Below, one piece after another: positions 1 through 10,520 of a stretch of DNA of 64,000 bases (position 1 is its first letter; each line of letters starts with the position of its first letter). The translations under genes were made by a program, and so were the position numbers. The stretch is from Terrabacter aerolatus (GTDB lineage: Bacteria > Actinomycetota > Actinomycetes > Actinomycetales > Dermatophilaceae): the NCBI RefSeq assembly GCF_007991735.1, contig NZ_BJYX01000020.1, forward strand, positions 1-64,000, in the 5' to 3' direction. The notes beneath the pieces are model-generated. The model was not told the DNA's origin and searched no databases. It saw only the letters and a list, made by a program, of their open reading frames with translations.

Positions 1-669
1 GAGCCGGTCGACGGCCGAGGCGGGTCGCGACCACACGATACGGGCGTCGTCGACCTCGATCTTCGGCGCGAGCGAGACCCCCTCGCCCGGCTGTGGCACG
101 GCCACGAGGTCGCCCGTCTCCAGGCCGTCGATAGTGGCGACGAGCAGGGCCGCCCCGGCGGTCGCGAGCCGGGACAGGAGGTCGCCGGCGGTGTCGGCGG
201 CGCGGATGGTTTCCGTCATGACGCCGAGCACCGGTCCGGTGTCGAGTCCCTTCTCGATGACGAAGGTCGAGGCGCCGGTCACCTCGTCACCGGCCATGAT
301 GGCGTGCTGGACCGGAGCGGCCCCCCGCCAGGCGGGCAGCAGCGAGAAGTGCAGGTTGATCCACCCGAGCCGCGGGATCTGCAGCGCCTGCTCCGGGATG
401 AGGTTGCCGTAGGCCACGACCGGGCACGCGTCGGGGGCCAGGGCGGTCAGCGCGTCGAGGAAGTCGGGGTCCTTGACGCGGGTCGGGGTGAGCACCGGGA
501 CGCCGAGCTCCTCGGCCCGACGGCGCACGGGCGAGGCCTCGAGCCGACGCCCACGGCCGGAGGGTGCATCGGGTCGGGTGACCACGCCGACGAGCTCGTG
601 GCTCGACGCGGCCACGGCATCGAGGCTGGGCACGGCTGCCTCGGGGGTGCCTGCGAAGACGACTCTCAT
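1..669 (-). CDS. fmt: Methionyl-tRNA formyltransferase, C-terminus cut by window edge
   Basis: Transfers a formyl group from 10-formyl-THF to methionyl-tRNA(fMet) for translation initiation. Only the first 223 codons are inside the window. The catalytic domain begins [16 protein letters not shown]. The active-site Asn105 and His107 lie in [10 protein letters not shown], followed by the signature [11 protein letters not shown], and the catalytic Asp is in GLDTGPVLG near residue 143. The ATG at 669 lies one base after the def stop, so def-fmt are co-transcribed, the classic pairing of the enzymes that add and remove the formyl group. The C-terminal tRNA-binding domain lies outside the window. 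Confidence 0.97.
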   Translation of the reverse strand, partial: MRVVFAGTPEAAVPSLDAVAASSHELVGVVTRPDAPSGRGRRLEASPVRRRAEELGVPVLTPTRVKDPDFLDALTALAPDACPVVAYGNLIPEQALQIPRLGWINLHFSLLPAWRGAAPVQHAIMAGDEVTGASTFVIEKGLDTGPVLGVMTETIRAADTAGDLLSRLATAGAALLVATIDGLETGDLVAVPQPGEGVSLAPKIEVDDARIVWSRPASAVDRL

Positions 670-670
670 G

Positions 671-1216
671 TCACATCGCCCGGCCGAAGGTCGAGTGCGG
701 GCTGATGCGTACCTCGGGTGGGTTGTCGGCGAACCACTCCGCCTCGCGGATGGCACGCATCGCCTCACGCCGGGCCTCGGGGTCGAGGCGGTCGACGAAG
801 AGGATCCCGTCGAGGTGGTCGGTCTCGTGCTGGACGCAGCGCGCGAGCAGCGCGGTGCCCTCGAGCACGACCGGCTCGCCCCACATGTTCTGGCCCTTGG
901 CCACGACGTACAGGGCGCGCTTGGTGTCGAACGCCAGACCCGGGATCGACAGGCAGCCCTCGGGGCCGTCCTGCTCGTCGTCCGAGAGGTCGAGCACCGG
1001 GTTGACGAGGTGGCCGAGCACCCCGTCGACCCAGTAGGTGAAGACCCGCAGACCGACGCCCAGCTGCGGGGCGGCGAGCCCCGCCCCGGGCGCGTCGAGC
1101 ATGGTGTCCTCGAGGTCCTTGACGAGCACGCGCAGCTGCTTGTCGAAGTCGGTGACCTCGGCGGCGGCAGTGCGCAGGACCGGGTCACCGAAGAGTCGGA
1201 TGTCCTTGATCGACAC
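671..1216 (-). CDS. def: Peptide deformylase
   Basis: Metal-dependent hydrolase that removes the formyl group from nascent polypeptides. The 181-aa protein has all three family motifs: GAGLAAPQ (residues 44-51), EGCLS with metal ligand Cys88, and QHETDHLDG with ligands His130 and His134 and catalytic Glu131. The start is a GTG at 1216, and a TAGACT -10 box lies 40 bases upstream. It is the first gene of a def-fmt unit. Length is normal for an actinobacterial type I/III deformylase. Confidence 0.97.
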   Translation of the reverse strand: MSIKDIRLFGDPVLRTAAAEVTDFDKQLRVLVKDLEDTMLDAPGAGLAAPQLGVGLRVFTYWVDGVLGHLVNPVLDLSDDEQDGPEGCLSIPGLAFDTKRALYVVAKGQNMWGEPVVLEGTALLARCVQHETDHLDGILFVDRLDPEARREAMRAIREAEWFADNPPEVRISPHSTFGRAM

Positions 1217-1255
1217 AGGTCTCCAGGGGTGGGGAGAGGCGGTGGGGGCGCCGCC

Positions 1256-1261
1256 AGTCTA
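1256..1261 (-). promoter_or_regulatory. Candidate -10 box (TAGACT) for def-fmt
   Basis: The minus strand reads TAGACT. The first three bases are also the TAG stop codon of the MFS gene ending at 1259. No good -35 is visible. The same hexamer recurs ahead of metK, pyrR, efp, aroQ and pyrG. Confidence 0.45.
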
Positions 1262-2542
1262 GGACCGTGAGGGCTCGTCGGCCGCGGCGCCGGTGCGTGC
1301 CGGGTCACCGCTGCTGCGTCCGAGCTCGCGCACCGACCGGGAGAGCAGGGCCGAGAGCGAGATGGCGACGTAGACCCCGGCGCTGACGACCGTCAACGTC
1401 TCGACGTCGACGGTCGTCGCGAGCCACCCGTAGAGGAACGTGCCGATCGGGATCGCCACGAACGACCCGAGCGCGTCGTAGCTCGAGACGCGCGAGAGCA
1501 CCGAGACGGGGACGTGCTCGTGCAGCGCGGTGCTCCACCCGACGCCGAAGACCTCCACCGCGGCACCGGCGAGGAAGAAGCCGACGGCGACGGGGACGAC
1601 GGCCGGAGCGACGCCGAGCAGCACCATGGGGACGGCCAGCACGCAGATGGCGAGCATCCCCGCGCGCAGCGGCCGCCGCAGCCTCAGCCTGAGCATGACG
1701 AGCGTCATGATCACGGTGCCGACCGCCTCCGCGCTGAGCACGAGACCCCAGCCCGCCTCACCGATCGACGCGGTGGACTTCGCGATGAGCGGGCCGAGGA
1801 CCCCGATGACGCCGGAGTGGATGGCGTTGGTCAACCCGAAGGCCAGCACGATGACCCAGAGCCACTCGCGGCCGGTGAACTCGCTCCAACCCTCGCGCAG
1901 CTCACGCACCATCGAGCGGTGCGGCGCGCCCGCCGACGCGGACTCGGTCGAGCGACGCGGCAGACCGACGCGGGTCAGGCAGACGATGGCGACGGCATAC
2001 GTCAGCGCGTCGACGGCGAGCGCCCACCCGGGTCCGACGCCCACGACGAGCAGGCCGGCGACGGCCGGTCCGATGACGGCGAGGCCGCTGCGGCTGAACG
2101 ACAGCAGCGCGTTGGCCTGCTGCAGGCGCGAGCGGTCGACGACGAGGGGGACGACGCCCATCATCGCCGGCATCGTGAAGGCGGACACGGCTCCGTTGAC
2201 GCCCTCGAGGACGGTCAGCTGGGTCAGTGTCGCGTCGCCGCTGATGATGAGGTAGGCCGCGAGCGCCTGGGTCAGGCACGTCAGCACGTGCGAGACCTGG
2301 AGCACGACGATGCGCGAGAAGCGGTCGGCCACGACGCCGCCCACGAGGAGGAAGACGACCATCGTCAGGGTGCGCACGCCGAGGACCTGCGCCAGCGCAC
2401 CCGCCGACTGGTCGATGTGCAGGACGGCGAAGGCGAGCGCGACAGGCACCATCACCGAGCCGGCGGTCGAGACCGTACGGGCCGTGAAGTACCACGCGAA
2501 CCGGCGGTCCGACAGCGCCCCGAGCGACCGCTGGAGCCTCAT
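1259..2542 (-). CDS. MFS transporter, probable drug efflux
   Basis: A 427-aa major facilitator superfamily protein with about 12 hydrophobic helices. It carries the motif-A type loop [11 protein letters not shown]-like between TM2 and TM3 ([14 protein letters not shown]). I place the start at ATG 2542 ([19 protein letters not shown]), which overlaps the stop of the upstream ArsR gene in an ATGA; the frame stays open upstream but overlaps ArsR. Coupling to an ArsR-type repressor suggests regulated export of a small molecule; the substrate cannot be told. The closest general type is the enterobactin/tetracycline-like MFS_3 group. Confidence 0.88.
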   Translation of the reverse strand: MRLQRSLGALSDRRFAWYFTARTVSTAGSVMVPVALAFAVLHIDQSAGALAQVLGVRTLTMVVFLLVGGVVADRFSRIVVLQVSHVLTCLTQALAAYLIISGDATLTQLTVLEGVNGAVSAFTMPAMMGVVPLVVDRSRLQQANALLSFSRSGLAVIGPAVAGLLVVGVGPGWALAVDALTYAVAIVCLTRVGLPRRSTESASAGAPHRSMVRELREGWSEFTGREWLWVIVLAFGLTNAIHSGVIGVLGPLIAKSTASIGEAGWGLVLSAEAVGTVIMTLVMLRLRLRRPLRAGMLAICVLAVPMVLLGVAPAVVPVAVGFFLAGAAVEVFGVGWSTALHEHVPVSVLSRVSSYDALGSFVAIPIGTFLYGWLATTVDVETLTVVSAGVYVAISLSALLSRSVRELGRSSGDPARTGAAADEPSRS

Positions 2543-3075
2543 GAGGGCCGTCCCTCCCCCGTGAGACGGAACGCGGCGACGGACAGGGCGGCCCGGACGG
2601 TGCCCTCGGTGCGTGGGGGGCGCGCCGAGGCGTGCATCAGGGCGCCGGCCTCGTCGAGGAGCGCCGTCACCTTCTCCCAGGCCTGCGGATCGACCCAGAG
2701 GTCCGCGTCGGTGAAGCGGCTCGGGGTGCCCGGCTCGCGCTCGAGGAAGCGCCTCGGGATCATGTCGGCGAGCACCCGCACGTAGGCGAGCCGGTCCTCC
2801 TCGCGCGTCGTCTGCGGCCGCACGACGGGCGCGTCCCACGGGTGGCGGTACCTCTTGGCCCTGCCCCCTCGCACCGTCTCCTCCCCGGCCACCTCGAGCA
2901 GTCCCGCGGCGTGGAGCAGTCGCAGGTGGTAGCTCGCGTTGGCCTGGGTGATGCCGAGCTCGCGGGCCACCTCGGCGGCGCTGAGCTCGGACGCCGTCAG
3001 CAGCGAGAGCATCTGCAGCCGGAGCGGGTGGGCGGTGGCGCGGAGCTCTCCGATGCGCTCTTGCTCCAAAGACAT
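2539..3075 (-). CDS. ArsR-family winged-helix regulator
   Basis: A 178-aa DNA-binding regulator. The N-terminal winged helix (about residues 10-75) contains LGITQANASYHLRLLHAAGLLEV, here split as recognition helix QANASYHLRLL and wing. There is no ArsR metal-binding Cys motif (ELCVC), so it belongs to the HTH_20/ArsR-like group rather than the metal sensors. The C-terminal 100 aa form an effector or dimer domain found next to MFS genes. It overlaps the MFS start by 4 bases and probably autoregulates the pair. A good promoter sits 7 bases before the ATG, so the mRNA is probably leaderless. Confidence 0.85.
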   Translation of the reverse strand: MSLEQERIGELRATAHPLRLQMLSLLTASELSAAEVARELGITQANASYHLRLLHAAGLLEVAGEETVRGGRAKRYRHPWDAPVVRPQTTREEDRLAYVRVLADMIPRRFLEREPGTPSRFTDADLWVDPQAWEKVTALLDEAGALMHASARPPRTEGTVRAALSVAAFRLTGEGRPS

Positions 3076-3082
3076 GTTGGGG

Positions 3083-3112
3083 AGTATGCCGTCAGGCCCG
3101 CCACACCGTCAA
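3083..3112 (-). promoter_or_regulatory. Promoter of the ArsR-MFS operon
   Basis: The minus strand shows TTGACG, 18 bases, then CATACT, followed by seven bases and the ATG of the ArsR gene. This is the best sigma-70-type match in the window and predicts a leaderless transcript. Confidence 0.6.
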
Positions 3113-3141
3113 GCACTCCTTTGGAGGTCGCCCCCTCCCCA

Positions 3142-3215
3142 CCGCAACACACCGATCAGTCGCCAACCCTGACGGTTGCAGCCGTCCGGTTCGGCGGCTA
3201 CTCGGCGTGTTGCGG
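3142..3215. repeat. 74-bp imperfect palindrome, copy 1 of a two-copy element
   Basis: Both arms (37 bases each) are centred at 3178/3179. The outer 14 bases match 13/14 and the inner 19 match 15/19. The right arm encodes the last five codons (PQHAE) and stop of the oxidoreductase gene ending at 3198. It probably acts as that gene's terminator. The left arm resembles the palindrome at 22883 (shared ACACACCG..CAG....CAACC). Confidence 0.65.
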
Positions 3216-4481
3216 GGTCGTCGCGGCCGGGACCTGCTCGACGTCGAAAGTGAAGCCCTGGGTGCGGAGCCTCTCGACGAGCACCTCCCCGAGTGCGGTG
3301 GCCGGGGTGCACACGCCGGCCCGGAGCGGCAGGCCCTTCTCGAGGGCGAGGGCGAGCACGGTCTGGCCGAGCATGACGGCCGTGCCGCCGTAGCCCGGGT
3401 CGTAGTCGGCCCCGACCCTGGTGCGATAGCGGGCGCCCGTCGTCGTCGTGCTGCGGATCTCGAGGCGGAAGCGTCCGGCTGCCTGCGCCTCGGGGCTCGG
3501 CCCCTCACCGGGCTTGGGCAGGAAGCGGTCGATGAGCGCGCGGGTCGGCCGGAACGCCATCCCGGCCACGACACCCCCGAGCCCGACGGCCATGCCACCG
3601 GCGAGGACGGGCGACATCGGACCGGAGCCGAAGTCGGTGGCCTCCCGGTAGCGCAGGTCACGCCCGTAGGACCAGTCGGTCAGCGTGTTGGACAGCCGCA
3701 CGATGCGGGTGTTGAACGACGCCATGACGAACGGTCCCGACCACCGTCCGGTCTCCGCGTCCCGGTCGACCGGGACCAGTCGTCGCAGCCGTCCGGCGAG
3801 GCCGGCTGCGGGACGACGACCCGACGACGGCTCCTCCCCGCGGCGGGGGCTGAGCGCGTAGGGGTCGCCGAGCACGCGACGGGCCTCGGCGTCGGCACGG
3901 GCCGTGATCGCCTGCTGCCTGGCCGAGTCGACGGTTCCTCCGGAGAAGCCGCCCTTGAGCGACCGCACGAGCAGGGTCGTCTCCGTCAGGGTGCCCTCGC
4001 CGTCGGCCGCGGCCTGCTGGGCCGTCACGAGGACGCCGAGGTCGGACGGGATGGAGTCGAAGCCGCAGGCGTGCACGACGGCCGACCCGGTCTCGCGGGC
4101 GACGGCGTCGAGCTCGTCGAGCGACCACCGCACGAAGAGCACCTCGCCGGTCAGGTCGGCGTAGTGGGTCCCGGACTCGGCACAGGCACGAGCCACGTGC
4201 TTGCCGTACGCCGCGTAGGGACCGACGGTCGTGGCGAGCACCCGGGTGCGGGCGGCCAGGGCGTGCAGGCCCGGCGTGTCGGTCGCATCGACCGCGACGA
4301 GCTGCCACGACGACGCGGACGGGCCCAGCTCGGCGCGGAGCGCCTCGAGCCTGGGCCTGGAACGCCCCGCGAGGGCGATCCGCACCTCGGGACCTGCGTG
4401 TCGGGCCAGGTGGGCGGCCGTGAGGGCCCCGACGAAGCCGGTGGCGCCGTACAGGACGATGTCGAGCTCGCGATCGGGCAT
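3198..4481 (-). CDS. Saccharopine dehydrogenase-like NAD(P)-binding oxidoreductase
   Basis: A 427-aa protein with an N-terminal Rossmann fold: beta strand DIVLYG, then G12-A-T-G-F-V-G18. It continues with SVVHACGFDSIPSDLGVL-like sequence (AVVHACGFDSIPSD), which is typical of the saccharopine dehydrogenase / trans-acting enoyl reductase family (mycobacterial Rv2449c type). These actinobacterial proteins are thought to act on lipid-linked or polyketide enoyl substrates; the true substrate here is unknown. The ATG at 4481 fits the Rossmann N-terminus. The final codons lie inside the palindrome described at 3142. It is transcribed alone. Confidence 0.85.
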   Translation of the reverse strand: MPDRELDIVLYGATGFVGALTAAHLARHAGPEVRIALAGRSRPRLEALRAELGPSASSWQLVAVDATDTPGLHALAARTRVLATTVGPYAAYGKHVARACAESGTHYADLTGEVLFVRWSLDELDAVARETGSAVVHACGFDSIPSDLGVLVTAQQAAADGEGTLTETTLLVRSLKGGFSGGTVDSARQQAITARADAEARRVLGDPYALSPRRGEEPSSGRRPAAGLAGRLRRLVPVDRDAETGRWSGPFVMASFNTRIVRLSNTLTDWSYGRDLRYREATDFGSGPMSPVLAGGMAVGLGGVVAGMAFRPTRALIDRFLPKPGEGPSPEAQAAGRFRLEIRSTTTTGARYRTRVGADYDPGYGGTAVMLGQTVLALALEKGLPLRAGVCTPATALGEVLVERLRTQGFTFDVEQVPAATTPQHAE

Positions 4482-4578
4482 GCCGCCACTCTGCCACGAG
4501 GCCAGCCCACGCCACCCGAGGGCACACAGGGCACCGGTGGCTGCGCGTGCCCGCGACGCTCGTGGCCGGAGAGCTCGC

Positions 4579-6618
4579 TCAGAACATGTCGAGCGGGTCG
4601 ATCCGGACCGCCACGACCTCGGGCTCCTTGCGGGCGGACCGGAAGGCCTTGAGCGCCAGCAGGGCCCGGGTGAGCGACTCGGTGCCCGAGTCCGGGACCC
4701 GGACGAGCACGTGGTGGTCAGCGACCCGCTCCGGCTCCCCCTCGGCGGACGGGCGACGGGGCGGACCGCCCGTCGCCGTGAGCCGGACGGGGCCGAGCAC
4801 CTGAGCAGCGGCGGGCAGGTCTGCCTGCTCGAGGGCCTCCTCGAGGGCGCGCCGCCCGCCCGTCAGCTGGGCCACGCGCACGGCCGGCGGCAGACCCAGC
4901 TCGCGCCGCTCCGCGAGCTCGCGCGCGGCGAGCCACGCCGGGTCCCAGCGCACGAGCGCCTCGACCGCCGGCAGTGCCACGGCCTCGGGGGTGCCGCTCA
5001 GCACGACGGCGCGCCCCTCCCTCGCGAGGGCGGCGGCAGCCATCCAGCGCCGCAGCGCCTCGAGCGGGGCGTCGAGCGTGGGCAGGTCGAGGCTCGCCCA
5101 TGCGTCGAGCAGCAGGACCGCCGTGTAGCCGCCGTCGGCGACCGGCTCGGCCCCCGGGGTGGCGATGACGAGCGACGGCTCCCGCCCGACGCTCGCGAGC
5201 ACCTCACCCGACCCCGAGGTGTGGACCGGGAAGCCCGGGAAGGCCCGACCGATCTCCTCGGCCGTGCGGCGGGCCCCGGTGATCGACGAGCGCAGCCGTC
5301 GCGAGCCACAGTGCTCGCACTCGAAGCCGTTCCCGGCGAGGGTGAGTCCGCACCATCGGCAGGCGGGGGCCGTGCCCGCCGCACCGAGGGCCACCGGGCC
5401 CTGGCAGCGGACGCAGCGCACCGGGGTACGGCACTCGGCGCAGCCGAGGGACGGGAGGTAGCCGCGCCGCGGCACCTGCACGAGCACCGGGCCGTCGACG
5501 AGCGCGTCCTTGGCGACGCGCCAGGCCCGTGACGGGATGTGGGCCCGGGCGGCAGGCCCGTCGCGCTCCTCGTCGAGCCCCTCGCCGGCGATCGTCACCC
5601 GCGGGGCCGCGGACCGCAGCAGCGCCGGATCGGCCTCCACCGGCACGAGCGCACCGGCCTCGACCTCCCCCTGCACGCGCAGGCTGCGCGCGAAACCCCC
5701 GGCCAGCAGCGCCGCGCCCGTCGCGGCGGCCCGCAGCCCGAGGACGACCCCGACGTGGTGGTAGGGCGCCCGGGGCTCGGCCAGCAGGTCGTCACCGTCG
5801 TCCCACCAGGCGACGAGCCCGAGATCGCGAACCGGCGCGAAGGCAGCCGCCCGCGTGCCGATGACGACCTTGACGTGCCCGCGCAGCACCTTGAGCCACG
5901 CGGTGTATCGCGCCTGCGGCCCCTGGTCGGCCGTGAGCCGCACGTGCCGGCCCTTGCCGAGCACCGCGGTGAGCGCCTCGTCGAGACGGTCGACGTCACG
6001 GTGGTCGGGGACGACGACGAGAGCGCCGCGGCCGGCGGCCAGTGCCGTGGCAGCCGCCACCGCCAGCGCGGCCGGCCAGTCGCCCTCGCCGCGTCGTCCC
6101 GGCAGCGCGGCCCAGGCGGCCGCCGGGGCCTCGCCCGATGCGACCCGCCGCAGCCACGCCGGTCCTGCGGGATAGGCCGTCCACGGTCCGGGCTCCGGGG
6201 CCTCGAGCACCTCGGCAGGGGCGCACTCCATCGCGAGGTTGCGCTCGGCGGTCGCGTGGCGCTTGGGGACGGCCAGGCGCAGGACGTCGCTCAGCGTGCC
6301 GGCATACCGGTCGGCGACGGCGCGGCAGAGCGCGAGCACCTCCGGTGTCAGCACCGGCTCGGCACTGACGACGCGACGCAACGGCGTCAGCCGGCCGTCG
6401 TGCTGCGGCTGGGCGCGGCGTTCGACGACGAAGCCGTCGAGCTCACGCCCCGAGAAGCGCACCCGCACGCGCGCCCCCGGCACGGCGTCGGCGTCGAGGT
6501 CGTCGGGGACGGCGTACTCGAAGACGCGGTCGAGGTGCGCCAGGGGCGTCTCGACGACGACAGCAGCGACCGGCCGCGGGGCCGGTCGCTGCGTGCTCTC
6601 GTCGTTGTCGTCGCCCAC
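4579..6618 (-). CDS. priA: PriA-like primosomal protein without helicase motor
   Basis: A 679-aa replication restart protein of the actinobacterial type. The N-terminal 3'-DNA-binding domain (residues 1-110) is followed by a degenerate helicase core. Where E. coli PriA has GxTGSGKT, this protein reads AAATALAAGRGALVVVPDH, and the DEEH box is WWDDGDD, so no ATPase site remains. The zinc region survives (CAEC, CVRC, CRWC, CEHC, roughly residues 385-430). Loss of the motor is the family norm in Actinobacteria. The start is GTG 6618, 16 bases after the metK stop, so it is probably in the metK operon. Confidence 0.93.
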   Translation of the reverse strand: MGDDNDESTQRPAPRPVAAVVVETPLAHLDRVFEYAVPDDLDADAVPGARVRVRFSGRELDGFVVERRAQPQHDGRLTPLRRVVSAEPVLTPEVLALCRAVADRYAGTLSDVLRLAVPKRHATAERNLAMECAPAEVLEAPEPGPWTAYPAGPAWLRRVASGEAPAAAWAALPGRRGEGDWPAALAVAAATALAAGRGALVVVPDHRDVDRLDEALTAVLGKGRHVRLTADQGPQARYTAWLKVLRGHVKVVIGTRAAAFAPVRDLGLVAWWDDGDDLLAEPRAPYHHVGVVLGLRAAATGAALLAGGFARSLRVQGEVEAGALVPVEADPALLRSAAPRVTIAGEGLDEERDGPAARAHIPSRAWRVAKDALVDGPVLVQVPRRGYLPSLGCAECRTPVRCVRCQGPVALGAAGTAPACRWCGLTLAGNGFECEHCGSRRLRSSITGARRTAEEIGRAFPGFPVHTSGSGEVLASVGREPSLVIATPGAEPVADGGYTAVLLLDAWASLDLPTLDAPLEALRRWMAAAALAREGRAVVLSGTPEAVALPAVEALVRWDPAWLAARELAERRELGLPPAVRVAQLTGGRRALEEALEQADLPAAAQVLGPVRLTATGGPPRRPSAEGEPERVADHHVLVRVPDSGTESLTRALLALKAFRSARKEPEVVAVRIDPLDMF

Positions 6619-6634
6619 GGGGGCGAACCTATCC

Positions 6635-7858
<1,224 letters not shown>

Positions 7859-7942
7859 TTGCTCTCCCTCGGTCGGGTGCGGAGTTGGTGCGGGTGGTTC
7901 GGCGGCCCGGGGCCTGCGGATGGCAGGCCGCGTTGGGGCGAG

Positions 7943-7948
7943 AGTCTA
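7943..7948 (-). promoter_or_regulatory. Candidate -10 box (TAGACT) for metK
   Basis: TAGACT on the minus strand, four bases after the coaBC TGA stop and about 85 bases before the metK GTG. The -35 region is poor. Confidence 0.4.
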
Positions 7949-7952
7949 GTGC

Positions 7953-9191
7953 TCAGTCCAGCAGCGGCGAGATGGTGTCCCAGAGCGCGTCGGCGACGGC
8001 GTCCTTCGAGGCCGGTCCGATGGTCGTCGCGTCGTCCGACGAACGGCGCAGCAGGTGCACGGTCGTGTCGTCCTTGCCGAAGGTCAGGTCGGTGCCGACC
8101 TCGTTGACCACCTGCAGGTCGCTGCCCTTGCGGGCGAACTTGGCGCGGGCGTGGTCCATCACCGACCCGTGGGCGTCACCCGTCTCGGCGGCGAAGCTCA
8201 CGATGAAGGGCGCGCTCGCCCCCCGGGCCGCACGGGCGGCCACGAGCCCGCGGACGATGTCGGGGTTCTCGACGAGCTCGACGCGCAGACCGGCGTCGGG
8301 GTCGGCGGACTTCTTGATCTTGCTGTCGCTCACGGTGGCGGGCCGGAAGTCGGCCGGGGCCGCCGCCATGACGACGACGTCGGCACCGCCGGCGGCCTCC
8401 TCGACGGCGCGCTGGAGCTCCAGGGTCGTCTCGACGCGCACGACGTCGATGCCCTCGGGCACCGGGACCGACACGTTGGCGGCCACGAGGGTCACCGTGG
8501 CGCCACGGTCGGAGGCGGCCCGGGCGATGGCCACGCCCTGCTTGCCGGACGAGCGGTTGCCGAGGTAGCGGACCGGGTCGAGCGGCTCACGCGTGCCACC
8601 GGCCGAGACGACGACGCGGCGCCCCTCGAGGTCGGCGATCCGCGACCCACCCGACCCGAGGGTGTCACCCGACACGAGGGCCAGGCACGCGGCATACAAC
8701 GCCTCGGGCTCGGGGAGTCGCCCGGCGCCAGAGTCCCGGCCCGTGAGGCGGCCCACGGCGGGGTCGATGACGTGTGCGCCGCGCGAGCGCAGCGTCGCCA
8801 CGTTGGCCTGCGTCGCGGGGTGCTCCCACATCTCCGTGTGCATGGCCGGCGCGAACGCGACCGGGCACCGGGCGGTGAGCAGCGTGTTGGTCAGCAGGTC
8901 GTCCGCGAGGCCGTGGGCGGCCTTGGCGAGCACGTCCGCCGTGGCGGGCGCGACGACGACGAGGTCGGCCGACTGGCCGATGCGCACGTGCGGCACCTCG
9001 TGGACCGAGGTCCAGACGTCGGTGCTCACGGGCTTGCCCGACAGGGCCGACCACGTCGGTGCGCCGACGAACCGGAGCGCGGCGGCCGTGGGCACGACCG
9101 TGACGTCGTGCCCGTGCTCGGTGAAGAGCCGGAGCAGCGAGCACGCCTTGTAGGCGGCGATGCCGCCACTCACCCCGAGCACGACGCGCAT
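7953..9191 (-). CDS. coaBC: Bifunctional phosphopantothenoylcysteine synthetase/decarboxylase
   Basis: Two consecutive coenzyme A steps in one 412-aa protein. The N-terminal flavoprotein CoaC domain shows GVSGGIAAYKACSLLR, the region VVAPATADVLAKAAHGLADD and the substrate loop FAPAMHTEMW (Asn of the usual PAMN replaced by His). The C-terminal CoaB domain has VSAGGTREPLDPVRYLGNRS and the lysine-rich DSKIKKS. ATG 9191 is chosen because the protein begins exactly at the CoaC fold; the open frame upstream overlaps rpoZ. It lies in the conserved mihF-gmk-rpoZ-coaBC-metK order. Confidence 0.96.
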   Translation of the reverse strand: MRVVLGVSGGIAAYKACSLLRLFTEHGHDVTVVPTAAALRFVGAPTWSALSGKPVSTDVWTSVHEVPHVRIGQSADLVVVAPATADVLAKAAHGLADDLLTNTLLTARCPVAFAPAMHTEMWEHPATQANVATLRSRGAHVIDPAVGRLTGRDSGAGRLPEPEALYAACLALVSGDTLGSGGSRIADLEGRRVVVSAGGTREPLDPVRYLGNRSSGKQGVAIARAASDRGATVTLVAANVSVPVPEGIDVVRVETTLELQRAVEEAAGGADVVVMAAAPADFRPATVSDSKIKKSADPDAGLRVELVENPDIVRGLVAARAARGASAPFIVSFAAETGDAHGSVMDHARAKFARKGSDLQVVNEVGTDLTFGKDDTTVHLLRRSSDDATTIGPASKDAVADALWDTISPLLD

Positions 9192-9217
9192 CGGCTGCTC
9201 CGGACCCGTCGGGGTGC

Positions 9218-9481
9218 TCAGGCCTCGGTGGGCGTCGAGGTCAGCAGGCCCTCGTTGATCTCGCGCAGCGCGATCGACAGCGGCTTCTCGTGGACCTCGG
9301 TCTCGACGAGCGGGCCGACGTAGTCGAGCAGGCCCTCCTGCAGCTGGGAGTAGTAGGCGTTGATCTGGCGCGCGCGCTTGGCGGAGTAGATGACGAGCGC
9401 GTACTTCGAGTCGGCAACGGTCAGGAGGTCGTCGATCGGCGGGTTGGTGATGCCGATGGGAGCTGCCTGGGTACCGGACAC
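9218..9481 (-). CDS. rpoZ: RNA polymerase omega subunit
   Basis: An 87-aa subunit that helps assembly of beta-prime into RNA polymerase. The core [19 protein letters not shown] followed by SAKRARQIN is the usual omega N-terminal helix region, and the tail REINEGLL is also typical. It starts with GTG 9481. It sits between gmk and coaBC, where rpoZ is found in most Actinobacteria. Confidence 0.96.
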   Translation of the reverse strand: MSGTQAAPIGITNPPIDDLLTVADSKYALVIYSAKRARQINAYYSQLQEGLLDYVGPLVETEVHEKPLSIALREINEGLLTSTPTEA

Positions 9482-9582
9482 AGTGATCTCGTTTCGTTGG
9501 TTTCAGCGGGCGTGAGGTGTGCGCCGCGGCGTCGGGGACACAGCGGTCGTATGCCGGCGGCCGGCACACATCAGGGCGGGAC

Positions 9583-10203
9583 TCACCGGTCGGCGCGTCC
9601 CGATCTCATCAATGATACGAGTTCTTCGCTCGCCCGACGAACATCGTCGTTGACGACGACCTCGTCGAACTCGCTCTGGGCGGCCAGCTCGGCGCGGGCC
9701 GTGGCCAGACGGCGCTCACGCTCGGCCTCGCCCTCCGTGCCGCGTCCGACGAGGCGGCGCACCAGCTCGTCCCAGCTCGGCGGTGCGAGGAAGACGAAGA
9801 GGGCGTCCGGCCACGTCTCGCGCACCTGCCGGGCGCCCTGCAGGTCGATCTCGAGGAGTGCGTCGCGCCCGCTGCTGATGATCCGCTCGACCGGGCCCCT
9901 CGGGGTGCCGTACTTGGCCGCGCCGTGCACGACGGCGTGCTCGAGGAACTGCCCGGCCTCGACGAGGCGGTCGAACTCGTGGTCCTCGACGAAGTGGTAG
10001 TGGACGCCGTCGACCTCACCGGGCCGGGGGCGTCGGGTCGTCATGGAGACGGAGAACCACACCCCCGGGAAGTGGGTGCGGACGTACTCGGCGATGGTGC
10101 CCTTGCCCACGGCGGTGGGCCCTGCCAGGACGATGAGCCGCCCACGCCCGCGGTCGATCGCCTCGTGCGGGGGCTGGGGGGCAGCGGTCGCGTCTGCCGC
10201 CAT
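9583..10203 (-). CDS. gmk: Guanylate kinase
   Basis: Phosphorylates GMP to GDP. The 206-aa protein has the P-loop GPTAVGKGT (about residues 28-36) after an actinobacterial 20-residue N-terminal extension, then the GMP-binding SMTTRRPRPGEVDGVHYHF and LLEIDLQGARQVR. ATG 10203 overlaps the mihF stop in a TGATG; a GTG one codon upstream (10206) is also possible. Translationally coupled to mihF. Confidence 0.96.
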   Translation of the reverse strand: MAADATAAPQPPHEAIDRGRGRLIVLAGPTAVGKGTIAEYVRTHFPGVWFSVSMTTRRPRPGEVDGVHYHFVEDHEFDRLVEAGQFLEHAVVHGAAKYGTPRGPVERIISSGRDALLEIDLQGARQVRETWPDALFVFLAPPSWDELVRRLVGRGTEGEAERERRLATARAELAAQSEFDEVVVNDDVRRASEELVSLMRSGRADR

Positions 10204-10520
10204 CACGGCTTCTCGAAGCGGTGCAGGAGCGCCGCGACCTGGTTCGCTCCGAGGCCGCGGACGCGGCGGGACTCGGCGATCCCGACCTCGGCCATGATGG
10301 CCTTGGCGCGCACCCGGCCGACGCCGGGCATCGACTCGAGCAGCTCGGTGACCTTCATCTTGCCGATGACGGCGTCGACCTTGCCGTCCTCGAGGACCTC
10401 GGCGAGCGATCCGCTGGAGTACTTGAGCCGGTTCTTGACCGCGGCCCGCTCCCGACGTGCGGCGGCAGCCTTCTCGAGTGCTGCGGCCCGTTGCTCAGGG
10501 GTGAGCGGTGGAAGCGCCAC
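10203..10520 (-). CDS. mihF: Actinobacterial integration host factor (mIHF)
   Basis: A small (105 aa) basic DNA-bending nucleoid protein specific to Actinobacteria. The N-terminal part is Ala/Arg/Glu-rich helix (PLTPEQRAAALEKAAAARRE). The helix-two-turns-helix DNA-binding core follows: MPGVGRVRAKAIMAEVGIAE and RRVRGLGANQ. Its place directly before gmk is conserved from Mycobacterium to Streptomyces. A TAGGTT hexamer about 80 bases upstream (near 10599) may be the -10. Confidence 0.96.
   Translation of the reverse strand: MALPPLTPEQRAAALEKAAAARRERAAVKNRLKYSSGSLAEVLEDGKVDAVIGKMKVTELLESMPGVGRVRAKAIMAEVGIAESRRVRGLGANQVAALLHRFEKP

Noticed and set aside
7859-7952. Possible SAM riboswitch before metK
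   Set aside because: Only 94 bases separate the genes and no SAM-I, SAM-II or SAM-IV core was seen.
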